A program made the translations under genes and the position numbers. Below, piece by piece: positions 1 to 8,120 of a stretch of DNA of 64,000 nt. The stretch comes from Streptococcaceae bacterium AF77-01CM03A (GTDB lineage Bacteria > Bacillota > Bacilli > Lactobacillales > Streptococcaceae). The notes below the pieces were generated by a model. It searched no databases. It had not been told where the DNA came from and worked only from the letters and a program-made list of their open reading frames with translations. Position 1 is the stretch's first letter, and each line of letters starts with the position of its first letter. Location of the stretch: NCBI GenBank assembly GCA_027665725.1, contig JAQDDS010000001.1:62001-126000 (forward strand), written 5' to 3'.

Positions 1-273
1 AAACGCTTGACAGATAATTAGTAACCTATTTTTATGAAAAATAATGAAAATGTGAAAGTTTTTGAAAAAATACACATAAAAACACGTAGAAACGGGCGTT
101 TTTGAGAAAGTTTTATTAAGAAAGTAGCATAAACTATCAAAAATTTCAACAATCAAAAAACTTTTTCTGCAAAACGCTTGACATATTTTTGAAAGATGAT
201 AAAATAATACTCGTAGGGCGAGTAAAATCGCTTTCAAACAAGAACAAATTTTTTTATAAGGAGATTTTTGCAA
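1..273 (+). promoter_or_regulatory. scrA promoter region with twin LacI/cre-like boxes
   Basis: The 12-mer AAACGCTTGACA occurs at 1-12 and again at 172-183. The second copy contains a consensus -35 (TTGACA, 178-183) followed 16 nt later by a -10 (TAAAAT, 200-205). The AACGCTT core resembles operators of LacI-family regulators (ScrR) or CcpA cre sites, so repression by -35 occlusion is likely. The ribosome-binding site AAGGAG is at 258-263. In relatives a divergent scrB-scrR pair lies on the other side of this region, so it may also hold that promoter; I could not locate it with confidence. Confidence 0.6.
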
Positions 274-2169
274 ATGACCAATACAGAAATTGCAAAAAAA
301 GTCATCGAAGCCTTGGGTGGACGTGAGAACGTCAACAGTGTAGCTCACTGTGCGACTCGCCTCCGTGTGATGGTTAAAGATGAAGCGAAAATTAACAAAG
401 ATGCTATCGAGAACTTGGAAAAAGTTCAAGGTGCCTTCTTTAACTCAGGTCAATATCAAATCATCTTTGGTACTGGTACAGTAAACAAGATGTACGATGA
501 AGTCGTAGCTCTTGGTTTGCCAACTTCTACAAAATCTGAAATGAAAGCAGAAGCTGCAAAACAAGGAAATTGGTTCCAACGTGCTATCCGTACATTCGGT
601 GACGTCTTCGTTCCAATCATTCCAGTTATCGTAGCAACTGGTCTCTTCATGGGTGTTCGTGGTCTCTTGACTGCTCTCGGAATGACACTTCCACAAGATG
701 TGACAACTTACACTCAAATCTTGACTGACACAGCCTTTATCATCTTGCCAGGATTGGTTGTTTGGTCAACCTTCCGTGTATTCGGTGGTAACCCAGCCGT
801 TGGTATCGTCCTTGGTATGATGCTCGTATCTGGCTCACTTCCAAATGCCTGGGCTGTTGCTTCTGGTGGTGAAGTAACTGCAATGCAGTTCTTCGGATTT
901 ATCCCAGTTGTAGGTTTGCAAGGTTCAGTTCTTCCAGCCTTCATTATCGGGGTTGTCGGAGCTAAATTTGAAAAAGCTGTTCGAAAAGTTGTTCCAGACG
1001 TTCTTGACCTCTTGGTAACACCATTCGTAACACTTTTGGTTATGTCAATTCTTGGTTTGTTTATTATCGGACCAGTCTTCCACGTTGTTGAAAACTACAT
1101 CCTTCTTGGAACAAAAGCACTCCTTAACTTGCCATTCGGTCTTGGTGGTTTCTTAATCGGTGGAGTTCACCAATTAATCGTCGTATCAGGTGTTCACCAC
1201 ATCTTCAACTTGCTTGAAGTTCAATTGCTTGCTGCTGACCATGCTAACCCATTCAACGCTATCATTACTGCAGCTATGACTGCTCAAGGTGCTGCGACAG
1301 TAGCCGTTGGTGTGAAAACTAAAAATCCTAAACTTAAAACACTTGCTTTCCCAGCTGCTCTTTCTGCCTTCCTAGGTATTACTGAGCCTGCTATCTTCGG
1401 GGTTAACTTGCGTTTCCGTAAACCATTCTTCCTTTCATTGATTGCTGGTGCAATCGGTGGTGGACTTGCTTCAATCCTTGGACTTGCAGGTACTGGTAAT
1501 GGTATCACAATCATCCCTGGTACAATGCTTTACATTGGTAACGGACAACTTCTACAATACCTTCTTATGGTAGCTGTATCATTTGCACTTGGTTTCGCTC
1601 TTACTTACATGTTTGGTTATGAAGATGAAGTAGAAGAAGTTTCAGGAGCAATTTCTGAAGCTGAAACTGACCGTTTAACAGAAGAAGCAGTAACTGGTAC
1701 ACTTGCTTCACCGAGCGAAGGTACAATCCAAACACCAATCGTTGGTGACGTTGTTGCTCTTTCAAATGTAAATGACCCAGTCTTCTCAAGCGGAGCTATG
1801 GGACAAGGTATTGCTGTAAAACCGAGTGAAGATGTTGTTTACGCACCTGCTGATGCAGAAGTAACAATCGTCTTCCCAACAGGACACGCTTACGGTCTAA
1901 GAACTGCTAACGGTGCTGAAATCTTGATCCACGTTGGTATCGACACTGTTTCAATGAACGGTGAAGGATTCAACCATAAAGTTGCCCAAGGTGACAAGGT
2001 TAAAGCTGGAGATGTTCTCGGAACATTTGATTCAGCTAAGATTGCTACTGCAGGTCTTGATAACACAACAATGGTTATCGTAACAAACACTGCAGACTTT
2101 GCTTCAGTAAATCCAGTTGCTTCTGGATCAGTTGCTAAGGGAGATGCAATCATCGAAGTTAAAGCTTAA
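274..2169 (+). CDS. scrA: Sucrose-specific PTS enzyme IIBCA
   Basis: Membrane permease of the phosphotransferase system that imports sucrose as sucrose-6-phosphate. Domain order is B-C-A in 631 residues: EIIB at the N-terminus with the phosphorylated Cys26 in SVAHCATRLR, a hydrophobic EIIC channel (about 105-455), an acidic linker, and EIIA at the C-terminus with active His553 in ILIHVGIDTV. The ATG at 274 is preferred to an in-frame TTG at 268 because AAGGAG (258-263) is only 4 nt from the TTG. Fructokinase follows, which completes the sucrose pathway with the expected sucrose-6-phosphate hydrolase upstream of the window. Substrate is inferred from sequence type and context; a related beta-glucoside or trehalose permease is the main alternative. 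Confidence 0.88.
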   Translation: MTNTEIAKKVIEALGGRENVNSVAHCATRLRVMVKDEAKINKDAIENLEKVQGAFFNSGQYQIIFGTGTVNKMYDEVVALGLPTSTKSEMKAEAAKQGNWFQRAIRTFGDVFVPIIPVIVATGLFMGVRGLLTALGMTLPQDVTTYTQILTDTAFIILPGLVVWSTFRVFGGNPAVGIVLGMMLVSGSLPNAWAVASGGEVTAMQFFGFIPVVGLQGSVLPAFIIGVVGAKFEKAVRKVVPDVLDLLVTPFVTLLVMSILGLFIIGPVFHVVENYILLGTKALLNLPFGLGGFLIGGVHQLIVVSGVHHIFNLLEVQLLAADHANPFNAIITAAMTAQGAATVAVGVKTKNPKLKTLAFPAALSAFLGITEPAIFGVNLRFRKPFFLSLIAGAIGGGLASILGLAGTGNGITIIPGTMLYIGNGQLLQYLLMVAVSFALGFALTYMFGYEDEVEEVSGAISEAETDRLTEEAVTGTLASPSEGTIQTPIVGDVVALSNVNDPVFSSGAMGQGIAVKPSEDVVYAPADAEVTIVFPTGHAYGLRTANGAEILIHVGIDTVSMNGEGFNHKVAQGDKVKAGDVLGTFDSAKIATAGLDNTTMVIVTNTADFASVNPVASGSVAKGDAIIEVKA

Positions 2170-2323
2170 TACTCTTCAAAAATCAGATTCAAACTGCGTC
2201 ATACTTGCTTTGCCGTAGATATATGTAACTGACTTCGTCAGTCTTATCTACAACCTCAAAGCAGTGCTTTGAGCAATCCGCAGCTCGATTCCTAGTTTGT
2301 TCTTTGATTTTCATTGAGTTTAC
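2170..2323 (+). repeat. BOX element, boxA-boxB-boxC
   Basis: This 154-bp repeat starts right after the scrA stop. It begins TACTCTTCAAAAATC and ends in GATTTTCATTGAG. The length equals boxA (59) + one boxB (45) + boxC (50). The boxA part carries the TTGCCGTAG core and boxB carries the ACTTCGTCAGT and CTCAAAGCAGTGCTTTGAG palindromes. BOX elements are typical of S. pneumoniae and close relatives. Confidence 0.9.
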
Positions 2324-2339
2324 TACTGTCGAATTAATA

Positions 2340-2382
2340 AATCAAAAAAACGAACAAATGTCATGTTTGTTCGTTTTTGATT
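2340..2382 (+). terminator. Intrinsic terminator between scrA and scrK
   Basis: Stem AAAAACGAACAAA / TTTGTTCGTTTTT with a short loop and A/T-rich flanks that extend the pairing (ATCAAAAA / TTTTTGAT). It separates scrA and the BOX from the scrK promoter. Confidence 0.8.
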
Positions 2383-2441
2383 GAATCGTAAAATTTACAG
2401 AGGAAAATCTAAAATATAGAGCAACTTTCCTTCTGGAAATA

Positions 2442-2471
2442 TGCTATAATAGAAAAAACAATTACAAGAGG
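2442..2471 (+). promoter_or_regulatory. scrK extended -10 promoter and RBS
   Basis: TGCTATAAT (TATAAT at 2445-2450) is an extended -10, followed by an AAGAGG-type ribosome-binding site before the ATG at 2478. scrK can therefore be transcribed apart from scrA. Confidence 0.7.
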
Positions 2472-2477
2472 TTTATC

Positions 2478-3365
2478 ATGACAAAACTATACGGAAGCTT
2501 GGAAGCGGGCGGTACAAAATTTGTCTGTGCTGTCGGTGATGAAAACTTTAACGTTGTAGAAAAAGTACAATTTCCAACAACGACTCCTATTGAAACAATC
2601 GATAAAACGATTGAATTCTTTTCAAAATTTGAGAATCTTGCAGGCCTTGCCATTGGTTCATTTGGTCCTATTGATATCGATAAAAACTCAAAAACTTACG
2701 GATTTATCACAACAACTCCAAAACCTAACTGGGCAAATGTAGACTTACTTGGTGCCCTTCGTCGCGCCCTAAACGTGCCTATGTATTTCACAACAGACGT
2801 AAACAGTTCTGCTTACGGTGAAGTGGTAGCTCGTAACAATGCCGGCGGTCGTATTGAAAACTTGGTTTATTACACAATTGGTACAGGTATCGGAGCCGGT
2901 GTTATCCAACGTGGTGAGTTTATCGGTGGTGTTGGTCACCCTGAAATGGGACACTACTATGTAGCAAAACACCCAATGGACGAGGAAAAAGAATTCAACG
3001 GTGTTTGTCCATTCCACAAAGGCTGTTTGGAAGGATTTGCGGCTGGACCAAGTTTGGAAGCTCGTACTGGTATTCGTGGTGAAAATATCGAACTTAACAA
3101 CTCTGTCTGGGATGTTCAAGCTTACTATATCGCCCAAGCTGCAGTTAATGCTACCGTAACTTTCCGACCAGATGTTATCGTCTTTGGTGGAGGGGTCATG
3201 GCTCAACAACACATGCTTGACCGTGTACGTGAGAAATTTACCGTCTTGTTGAACGGTTATCTCCCAGTTCCAGATGTACGTGACTATATCGTAACTCCAG
3301 CAGTTGCTGGCAATGGTTCAGCTACTCTAGGTAACTTCGTTCTTGCTAAGAGCGTTGCTAAATAA
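2478..3365 (+). CDS. scrK: Fructokinase, ROK family
   Basis: Cytosolic ATP-dependent kinase that phosphorylates the fructose released from sucrose-6-phosphate. The 295-residue protein begins with the ROK phosphate-binding motif LEAGGTKFVCAVGDE. It has the catalytic-loop region GTGIGAGVI and the zinc-binding His/Cys cluster typical of ROK fructokinases, with Cys177, His180 and Cys183 downstream of GHPEMGH. Length is normal for the family. It follows scrA with its own promoter and ends in a strong terminator facing the convergent mntE. Glucokinase activity is a less likely alternative because the fructokinase-type zinc loop and sucrose context are present. Confidence 0.9.
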   Translation: MTKLYGSLEAGGTKFVCAVGDENFNVVEKVQFPTTTPIETIDKTIEFFSKFENLAGLAIGSFGPIDIDKNSKTYGFITTTPKPNWANVDLLGALRRALNVPMYFTTDVNSSAYGEVVARNNAGGRIENLVYYTIGTGIGAGVIQRGEFIGGVGHPEMGHYYVAKHPMDEEKEFNGVCPFHKGCLEGFAAGPSLEARTGIRGENIELNNSVWDVQAYYIAQAAVNATVTFRPDVIVFGGGVMAQQHMLDRVREKFTVLLNGYLPVPDVRDYIVTPAVAGNGSATLGNFVLAKSVAK

Positions 3366-3372
3366 GAATATA

Positions 3373-3406
3373 CAAAAACTCCCAACTTATATAAGTGGGA
3401 GTTTTG
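3373..3406. terminator. Bidirectional terminator scrK / mntE
   Basis: Hairpin with arms AAAACTCCCA / TGGGAGTTTT between the convergent genes scrK and mntE, with A and T tracts on both sides. Confidence 0.85.
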
Positions 3407-3408
3407 CT

Positions 3409-4599
3409 TTAGTCTTTTTCTATTTTGGTTTCCTGATGGAAAATATTTTGCCAAGTTTCGTGACGGCGCCAGATACTGGTATGAATGGTATCACCGACTT
3501 GATAGCGAATGAGTTTAGTCTTTTGACTGATAGAAGTTAAATGAAGCTCCTTGATAGCAGAGGTCAATTCTTTTTCAGCCTTATAGGCTCCCTTGTCTAG
3601 TTCTTGTCCGTCTTGGCGGATATAAATGAAGTCTTCTGCCAGTAACTCTTCCAGTTGATTTCCTTGGTCGATCAATTGCTCTCTCATGAGCAATTTTTTA
3701 TAGACATTATCTAGGATTTCATCCTCAGGGATTGGTGCTGGTTCGATATGAATGTCTGTATCAAAGACACCAAAGCGTTCTGATAACATGGATTCGACCT
3801 GGTCCGCAATTTCGTGACTCTCGAAAACAGAGAGGTCCGGGTTCATCTCAAGTGTAATGTCTAGATAAACATTGCTTCCGTAGGTACGACCGCGTTGGGA
3901 CTTGACCTTGCTAATCTTAGGGATTTCCATGATTGCTTTTTGGTAATCTTCTAGTAAATGTTCATCAAAGCCGTCAGAAAGACTGAAGGATGACTCAATA
4001 AAAATGTCATAAGCAGTTTTAAGGATAAAGAAGGTGATGATAATCGCTACCAACTTATCCACGATAGGATAGTTGAAGCTACTAGCCAGGATAGCAATAG
4101 AAGTTCCAAGAGATGTTACGGCATCTGATAAATTATCCTTAGCGGCTGCCTTGAGAGCCTTGGACTTAGACTGTTTGCTCAGATGGATATTGTAGAGATA
4201 AACGGCAAACATGATGATAGCAGAGATGACTCCCAGAGTCGCACCAAGTGGGTCAATGACCGTTTGTTCTCGGCTGAGTATTTTTTGGATGGTGTCACGT
4301 AGAACATCAAAGCCAACGTAAAACATGATGATGGAAGTGATGAGACTGGCCAAGTCCTCGATTTTCCAGTGACCGAAGCGATGATCTCTATCTGCGGGTT
4401 GGCGAGCCAAACGAATCCCGATAAGAAGAGCCACGTTTCCAACAATATCTGAAACGTTGTTAAAACCATCAGCTACCAAACTGGATGAATGGAGGAGGTG
4501 TCCGGTCGCTAGCTTAGCTGTAGATAAGAATAGATAGGTCAAAATGCTGATAATGGCACCACGCTCAGCTAATTTTAAGTTTGAAACCGATTGATTCAT
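3409..4599 (-). CDS. mntE: Manganese efflux protein, cation diffusion facilitator family
   Basis: Membrane exporter of divalent cations, by resemblance the streptococcal Mn(II) exporter MntE (396 aa, the usual length). Six hydrophobic segments in the first ~210 residues are followed by a cytosolic ferredoxin-like domain and an extra C-terminal tail. The metal site reads GFNNVSDI in the second helix and AAKDNLSDAV in the fifth. An Asp stands where zinc transporters have His, which fits Mn selectivity. It is divergent from the Mn riboswitch-controlled ATPase, so the pair forms a manganese-detoxification module. An AGGAGGGGAGTT ribosome-binding site precedes the start on the minus strand. Substrate is inferred from resemblance and context. 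Confidence 0.88.
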   Translation of the reverse strand: MNQSVSNLKLAERGAIISILTYLFLSTAKLATGHLLHSSSLVADGFNNVSDIVGNVALLIGIRLARQPADRDHRFGHWKIEDLASLITSIIMFYVGFDVLRDTIQKILSREQTVIDPLGATLGVISAIIMFAVYLYNIHLSKQSKSKALKAAAKDNLSDAVTSLGTSIAILASSFNYPIVDKLVAIIITFFILKTAYDIFIESSFSLSDGFDEHLLEDYQKAIMEIPKISKVKSQRGRTYGSNVYLDITLEMNPDLSVFESHEIADQVESMLSERFGVFDTDIHIEPAPIPEDEILDNVYKKLLMREQLIDQGNQLEELLAEDFIYIRQDGQELDKGAYKAEKELTSAIKELHLTSISQKTKLIRYQVGDTIHTSIWRRHETWQNIFHQETKIEKD

Positions 4600-4693
4600 C
4601 TAACTCCCCTCCTAGCATTTTAGTATTCTCTCATTATACTGGTTTTCTAAGGAAAATTCAAATGTGGGAAGTAAGTTAACCACACCTCAAAAC

Positions 4694-4721
4694 TTGAAAA
4701 CTTTTGAAATTCTGATATAAT
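4694..4721 (+). promoter_or_regulatory. Promoter of the Mn riboswitch / mgtA transcript
   Basis: -35 TTGAAA (4694-4699), 16-nt spacer and an extended -10 TGATATAAT (TATAAT 4716-4721). Transcription would begin just before the aptamer. Confidence 0.75.
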
Positions 4722-4730
4722 AGAACTACT

Positions 4731-4840
4731 CAAGGGAGTAGCTGGCGGGAAACCGCGATAGTGTCGTCATTACGAATTATTTCCGGCACTATATTAAACA
4801 GCGAGACTTGTTTTTTTAAAAAACAGGTCTCTTTTTTTGT
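4731..4840 (+). ncRNA. yybP-ykoY manganese riboswitch with intrinsic terminator
   Basis: The leader contains the family hallmarks: CAAGGGAGTAGC at the 5' side, the hairpin GGCGGGAAACCGC, the stem ATAGTGTCG / CGGCACTAT, and closing GACTTG that pairs with the 5' CAAG. The closing strand (4803-4810) is also the 5' arm of a terminator, GAGACTTG...CAGGTCTC followed by seven T (to 4838). Mn(II) binding would hold the aptamer closed and stop the terminator from forming, so this reads as an ON switch. A Mn-sensing riboswitch upstream of this ATPase is established in Streptococcus. Confidence 0.9.
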
Positions 4841-4868
4841 AAAAGAGGCCAAAAAGGAGGAGACTGTT

Positions 4869-7553
4869 TTGTCAAAAGAACAAAATAAAGACTTGTTTTA
4901 CACACAAGCCTCAGAAGAAGTCCTAAAGAACTTGGACTCATCTATCGAAGGTTTGTCAACGGCTCAAGCTCAAGAACGCTTAGCGACTTATGGTCGAAAT
5001 GAGTTGGAAGAGGGAGAGAAACGTAGCCTACTAGCTAAATTCCTTGATCAATTTAAGGATTTGATGATTATCATCTTGCTTGCGGCAGCGGCACTTTCTG
5101 TGATTACAGAAGGAATGGACGGTCTAACGGATGCCATTATCATTTTGGCCGTTGTTGTCTTGAATGCTGCCTTTGGGGTTTACCAAGAAGGGCAAGCAGA
5201 AGCAGCCATTGAAGCTCTGAAAAATATGTCTAGCCCGATGGCTCGTGTTCGTCGTGATGGCCATGTTATTGAGATTGACTCAAAAGAATTGGTACCTGGG
5301 GACATCGTCTTGCTAGAAGCTGGAGATGTCGTGCCTGCAGATATGCGTTTGTTTGAAGCAGTTTCTCTTAAAATTGAAGAAGCAGCTCTTACAGGGGAGT
5401 CTGTGCCAGTTGAAAAAGATGTGACTGGACTTGTTGAAGCAGATGCTGGTATCGGGGATCGTGTTAACATGGGTTACCAAAACTCAAACGTAACTTACGG
5501 TCGTGGTATTGGGGTCGTGACCAACACTGGTATGTATACAGAAGTTGGTAAGATTGCGGATATGTTAGCCAACGCAGACGAAACTGAAACACCATTGAAG
5601 CAAAGCTTGGAACAATTATCTAAGGTCTTGACTTACTTGATTATTGTGATTGCCGTTATTACTTTCTTGGTTGGTGTCTTCGTTCGTGGTGAACATCCAT
5701 TAGAAGGCTTGATGGTTGCGGTTGCTCTTGCGGTTGCTGCGATTCCAGAAGGTCTCCCTGCCATTGTAACCATCGTTCTATCTTTGGGAACAACAACCCT
5801 TGCCAAACGTAATTCGATTGTTCGTAAATTACCAGCGGTTGAAACTCTTGGTTCAACAGAAATCATCGCATCTGATAAAACAGGTACTTTGACCATGAAC
5901 CAAATGACGGTTGAAAAAGTTTATACCAACGGTCAATTGCAAAGCTCTGCAACAGAAATTGCGGCTAACAACAATACGCTACGTATCATGAACTTTGCCA
6001 ACGATACCAAGGTGGATCCATCTGGAAAGCTGATTGGGGATCCAACGGAGACAGCTCTTGTACAGTTTGGTTTGGACCACAACTTTGATGTTCGTGAAGT
6101 CTTGAAGGATGAGCCACGTGTAGCTGAATTGCCATTTGACTCAGACCGTAAACTCATGTCTACCATTCATAAGGAAGCAGACGGTTCTTACTTTATCGCT
6201 GTCAAGGGTGCGCCTGACCAATTGCTCAAGCGTGTGACGCGTATTGAAGTCAATGGGGAAGTTCGCCCAATCACAGAAGAAGACAAGAAAGCTATTCTTG
6301 CAACCAATAAAGACTTGGCCAAACAAGCCCTTCGTGTCTTGATGATGGCTTATAAGACAAGCAAGGAAATCCCAACCTTGGAATCTGAAATCGTTGAGTC
6401 TGACCTCATCTTCTCTGGTTTGGTCGGCATGATTGACCCTGAGCGTCCAGAAGCAGCAGAAGCTGTTCGTGTCGCTAAGGAAGCAGGTATCCGTCCGATC
6501 ATGATCACAGGTGACCACCAAGATACAGCTGAAGCCATTGCCAAACGTTTGGGAATCATCGATCCAAATGATACAGAAGACCATGTCTTCACGGGTGCTG
6601 AGTTGAATGAACTCACTGATGAAGAATTCCAAAAAGTCTTCAAGCAATACTCTGTTTATGCTCGTGTATCACCTGAGCACAAGGTTCGTATCGTGAAAGC
6701 ATGGCAAAATGAAGGTAAGGTTGTCGCTATGACGGGTGATGGGGTCAACGATGCGCCTTCACTTAAGACAGCTGACATTGGTATCGGTATGGGGATTACA
6801 GGTACAGAAGTTTCTAAGGGAGCTTCTGATATGGTCCTTGCTGATGATAACTTTGCAACCATTATCGTAGCGGTAGAAGAAGGACGTAAGGTCTTCTCGA
6901 ATATCCAAAAATCCATCCAATACCTCTTGTCTGCTAATATGGCTGAAGTTTTCACCATCTTCTTTGCAACCTTGTTGGGTTGGGATGTGCTTCAACCAGT
7001 GCATTTGCTATGGATTAACCTGGTAACAGATACGCTCCCAGCCATCGCCCTTGGTGTGGAACCAGCTGAGCCAGGCGTCATGACTCACAAACCTCGTGGG
7101 CGTAAGTCTAACTTCTTTGATGGTGGTGTCTTCGGAGCAATCATTTATCAAGGGATCTTCCAAACCATGCTCGTTTTAGGTGTTTATGGTTGGGCTCTTC
7201 TCTTCCCAGAGCACCAAAGTCATACTGAAATCCATGCGGATGCCCTTACCATGGCTTTTGCAACTCTCGGTTTGATCCAATTGCTCCATGCCTTTAACGT
7301 TAAGTCGGTTTACCAATCTATTTTTAAAGTGGGACTCTTTACGAACAAGACATTTAACTGGTCTATCCCAGTTGCCTTCGTCCTCTTTGTGGTGACAATT
7401 TTGGTTCCTGGATTTAATAATCTCTTCCACGTGTCACATTTGAGTTTGACTCAATGGATGGTTGTCGCTGTAGGAGCGCTTATGATTGTAGTCCTTGTTG
7501 AGATTGTTAAAGCAGTCCAACGAGCACTTGGAAAAGATAAAAACGCTATTTAA
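4869..7553 (+). CDS. mgtA: Mn/Ca-exporting P-type ATPase (PacL/SERCA-like)
   Basis: P2-type cation ATPase of 894 residues, called mgtA or caxP in pneumococcus. It exports Mn(II)/Ca(II) from the cytosol. Visible parts are the N-terminal cation-ATPase domain, the actuator motif LTGESVPVEK, the phosphorylation motif with Asp336 in SDKTGTLT, PEGLPAIV in the ion pathway, the hinge MTGDGVNDAP, and about ten membrane segments. I place the start at the TTG at 4869 because AAGGAGG (4854-4860) is spaced 8 nt from it. An open frame extends back to a GTG at 4761, but that part is riboswitch RNA. It is divergent from mntE. Confidence 0.9.
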   Translation: MSKEQNKDLFYTQASEEVLKNLDSSIEGLSTAQAQERLATYGRNELEEGEKRSLLAKFLDQFKDLMIIILLAAAALSVITEGMDGLTDAIIILAVVVLNAAFGVYQEGQAEAAIEALKNMSSPMARVRRDGHVIEIDSKELVPGDIVLLEAGDVVPADMRLFEAVSLKIEEAALTGESVPVEKDVTGLVEADAGIGDRVNMGYQNSNVTYGRGIGVVTNTGMYTEVGKIADMLANADETETPLKQSLEQLSKVLTYLIIVIAVITFLVGVFVRGEHPLEGLMVAVALAVAAIPEGLPAIVTIVLSLGTTTLAKRNSIVRKLPAVETLGSTEIIASDKTGTLTMNQMTVEKVYTNGQLQSSATEIAANNNTLRIMNFANDTKVDPSGKLIGDPTETALVQFGLDHNFDVREVLKDEPRVAELPFDSDRKLMSTIHKEADGSYFIAVKGAPDQLLKRVTRIEVNGEVRPITEEDKKAILATNKDLAKQALRVLMMAYKTSKEIPTLESEIVESDLIFSGLVGMIDPERPEAAEAVRVAKEAGIRPIMITGDHQDTAEAIAKRLGIIDPNDTEDHVFTGAELNELTDEEFQKVFKQYSVYARVSPEHKVRIVKAWQNEGKVVAMTGDGVNDAPSLKTADIGIGMGITGTEVSKGASDMVLADDNFATIIVAVEEGRKVFSNIQKSIQYLLSANMAEVFTIFFATLLGWDVLQPVHLLWINLVTDTLPAIALGVEPAEPGVMTHKPRGRKSNFFDGGVFGAIIYQGIFQTMLVLGVYGWALLFPEHQSHTEIHADALTMAFATLGLIQLLHAFNVKSVYQSIFKVGLFTNKTFNWSIPVAFVLFVVTILVPGFNNLFHVSHLSLTQWMVVAVGALMIVVLVEIVKAVQRALGKDKNAI

Positions 7554-7562
7554 ACAATTATG

Positions 7563-7588
7563 AAAAGTCATCTTCGGATGGCTTTTTG
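7563..7588 (+). terminator. Terminator after mgtA
   Basis: Hairpin AAAGTCATC-TTCG-GATGGCTTT followed by a T run; one G-T wobble in the stem and a stable TTCG loop. Confidence 0.75.
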
Positions 7589-7621
7589 TTTTTATGTAAA
7601 TATAAACTGCCAAAGATTTTA

Positions 7622-7630
7622 TGCTATAAT
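7622..7630 (+). promoter_or_regulatory. Extended -10 promoter of the deformylase gene
   Basis: TGCTATAAT at 7622-7630, 34 nt before the chosen TTG start. Confidence 0.65.
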
Positions 7631-7663
7631 CAAGGGGAATGATATGGTATGGAGGAAAGAATC

Positions 7664-8074
7664 TTGGAAAAGAAAATTGTAAGAGATATCTTGTTTTTGT
7701 CGCAGGTATCCCAGCCTGCTAGTCAGAAAGATTTACCCCTAGTAAAGGATTTACAGGATACCCTATTGGCTAACCGAGAAAGCTGTGTCGGACTAGCGGC
7801 CAATATGATTGGAGTGCAAAAGCGCGTGATTATTTTTAATATTGGCATGATTCCCATGGTCATGTTTAATCCCGTTCTTCAATCCTCTGAAGGTCCTTAT
7901 GAGACAGAGGAAGGATGTTTGTCTTTGACAGGAGTGAGACCAATAACCAGATATGAAAAAATTACAGTAGGTTACAGAGATATTCATTGGCAAGAGCAGA
8001 CCATTACCCTGACGGGTTTTCCAGCGCAGATTTGTCAGCATGAATTGGATCATTTGGAAGGTCGTATTATTTAG
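7664..8074 (+). CDS. Peptide deformylase (second, def-2-like)
   Basis: Metalloenzyme family that removes the formyl group from N-terminal methionine of new proteins. The three signature motifs are present in diverged form: GLAANMIGVQ (normally GxGxAAxQ), EEGCLSL (zinc Cys) and QHELDHLEG (zinc His and catalytic Glu). The 136-residue form is short, and motif 1 lacks the usual Gln, so this looks like the divergent paralogue of mitis-group streptococci and not the essential Def. GGAGG (7651-7655) is 8 nt from the TTG at 7664; an in-frame ATG at 7649 overlaps that RBS and is less likely. Confidence 0.8.
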   Translation: MEKKIVRDILFLSQVSQPASQKDLPLVKDLQDTLLANRESCVGLAANMIGVQKRVIIFNIGMIPMVMFNPVLQSSEGPYETEEGCLSLTGVRPITRYEKITVGYRDIHWQEQTITLTGFPAQICQHELDHLEGRII

Positions 8075-8104
8075 GCTCAAATCCTTGGTAGTTCTAAAAA
8101 AATA

Positions 8105-8120
8105 TGCTACACTAACACTA
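8105..8120 (+). promoter_or_regulatory. yaaA promoter abutting the start codon
   Basis: Extended -10 TGCTACACT (TACACT 8108-8113) lies so close to the ATG (8120) that the expected transcription start coincides with the A of the ATG. No Shine-Dalgarno sequence is present, so the mRNA is probably leaderless. Confidence 0.6.

Noticed and set aside
2170..2323. RUP (IS630-derived) element
   Set aside because: The boxA/boxB/boxC modules and total length of 154 bp fit BOX, not the 107-bp RUP.
2769..3212. Long antisense open frame opposite scrK
   Set aside because: It mirrors the codon pattern of scrK, has no RBS and no recognisable protein features; the same applies to antisense frames opposite pnp, metE, relA and mgtA.
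4768..4778. TACGAAT as a competence com-box-like site
   Set aside because: It falls inside the conserved riboswitch aptamer and lacks the rest of the com-box context.
4761..4868. N-terminal extension of the Mn ATPase from a GTG
   Set aside because: This stretch is the riboswitch aptamer and terminator; the encoded residues do not resemble the P-type ATPase N-terminus, and a better-placed RBS serves the TTG at 4869.
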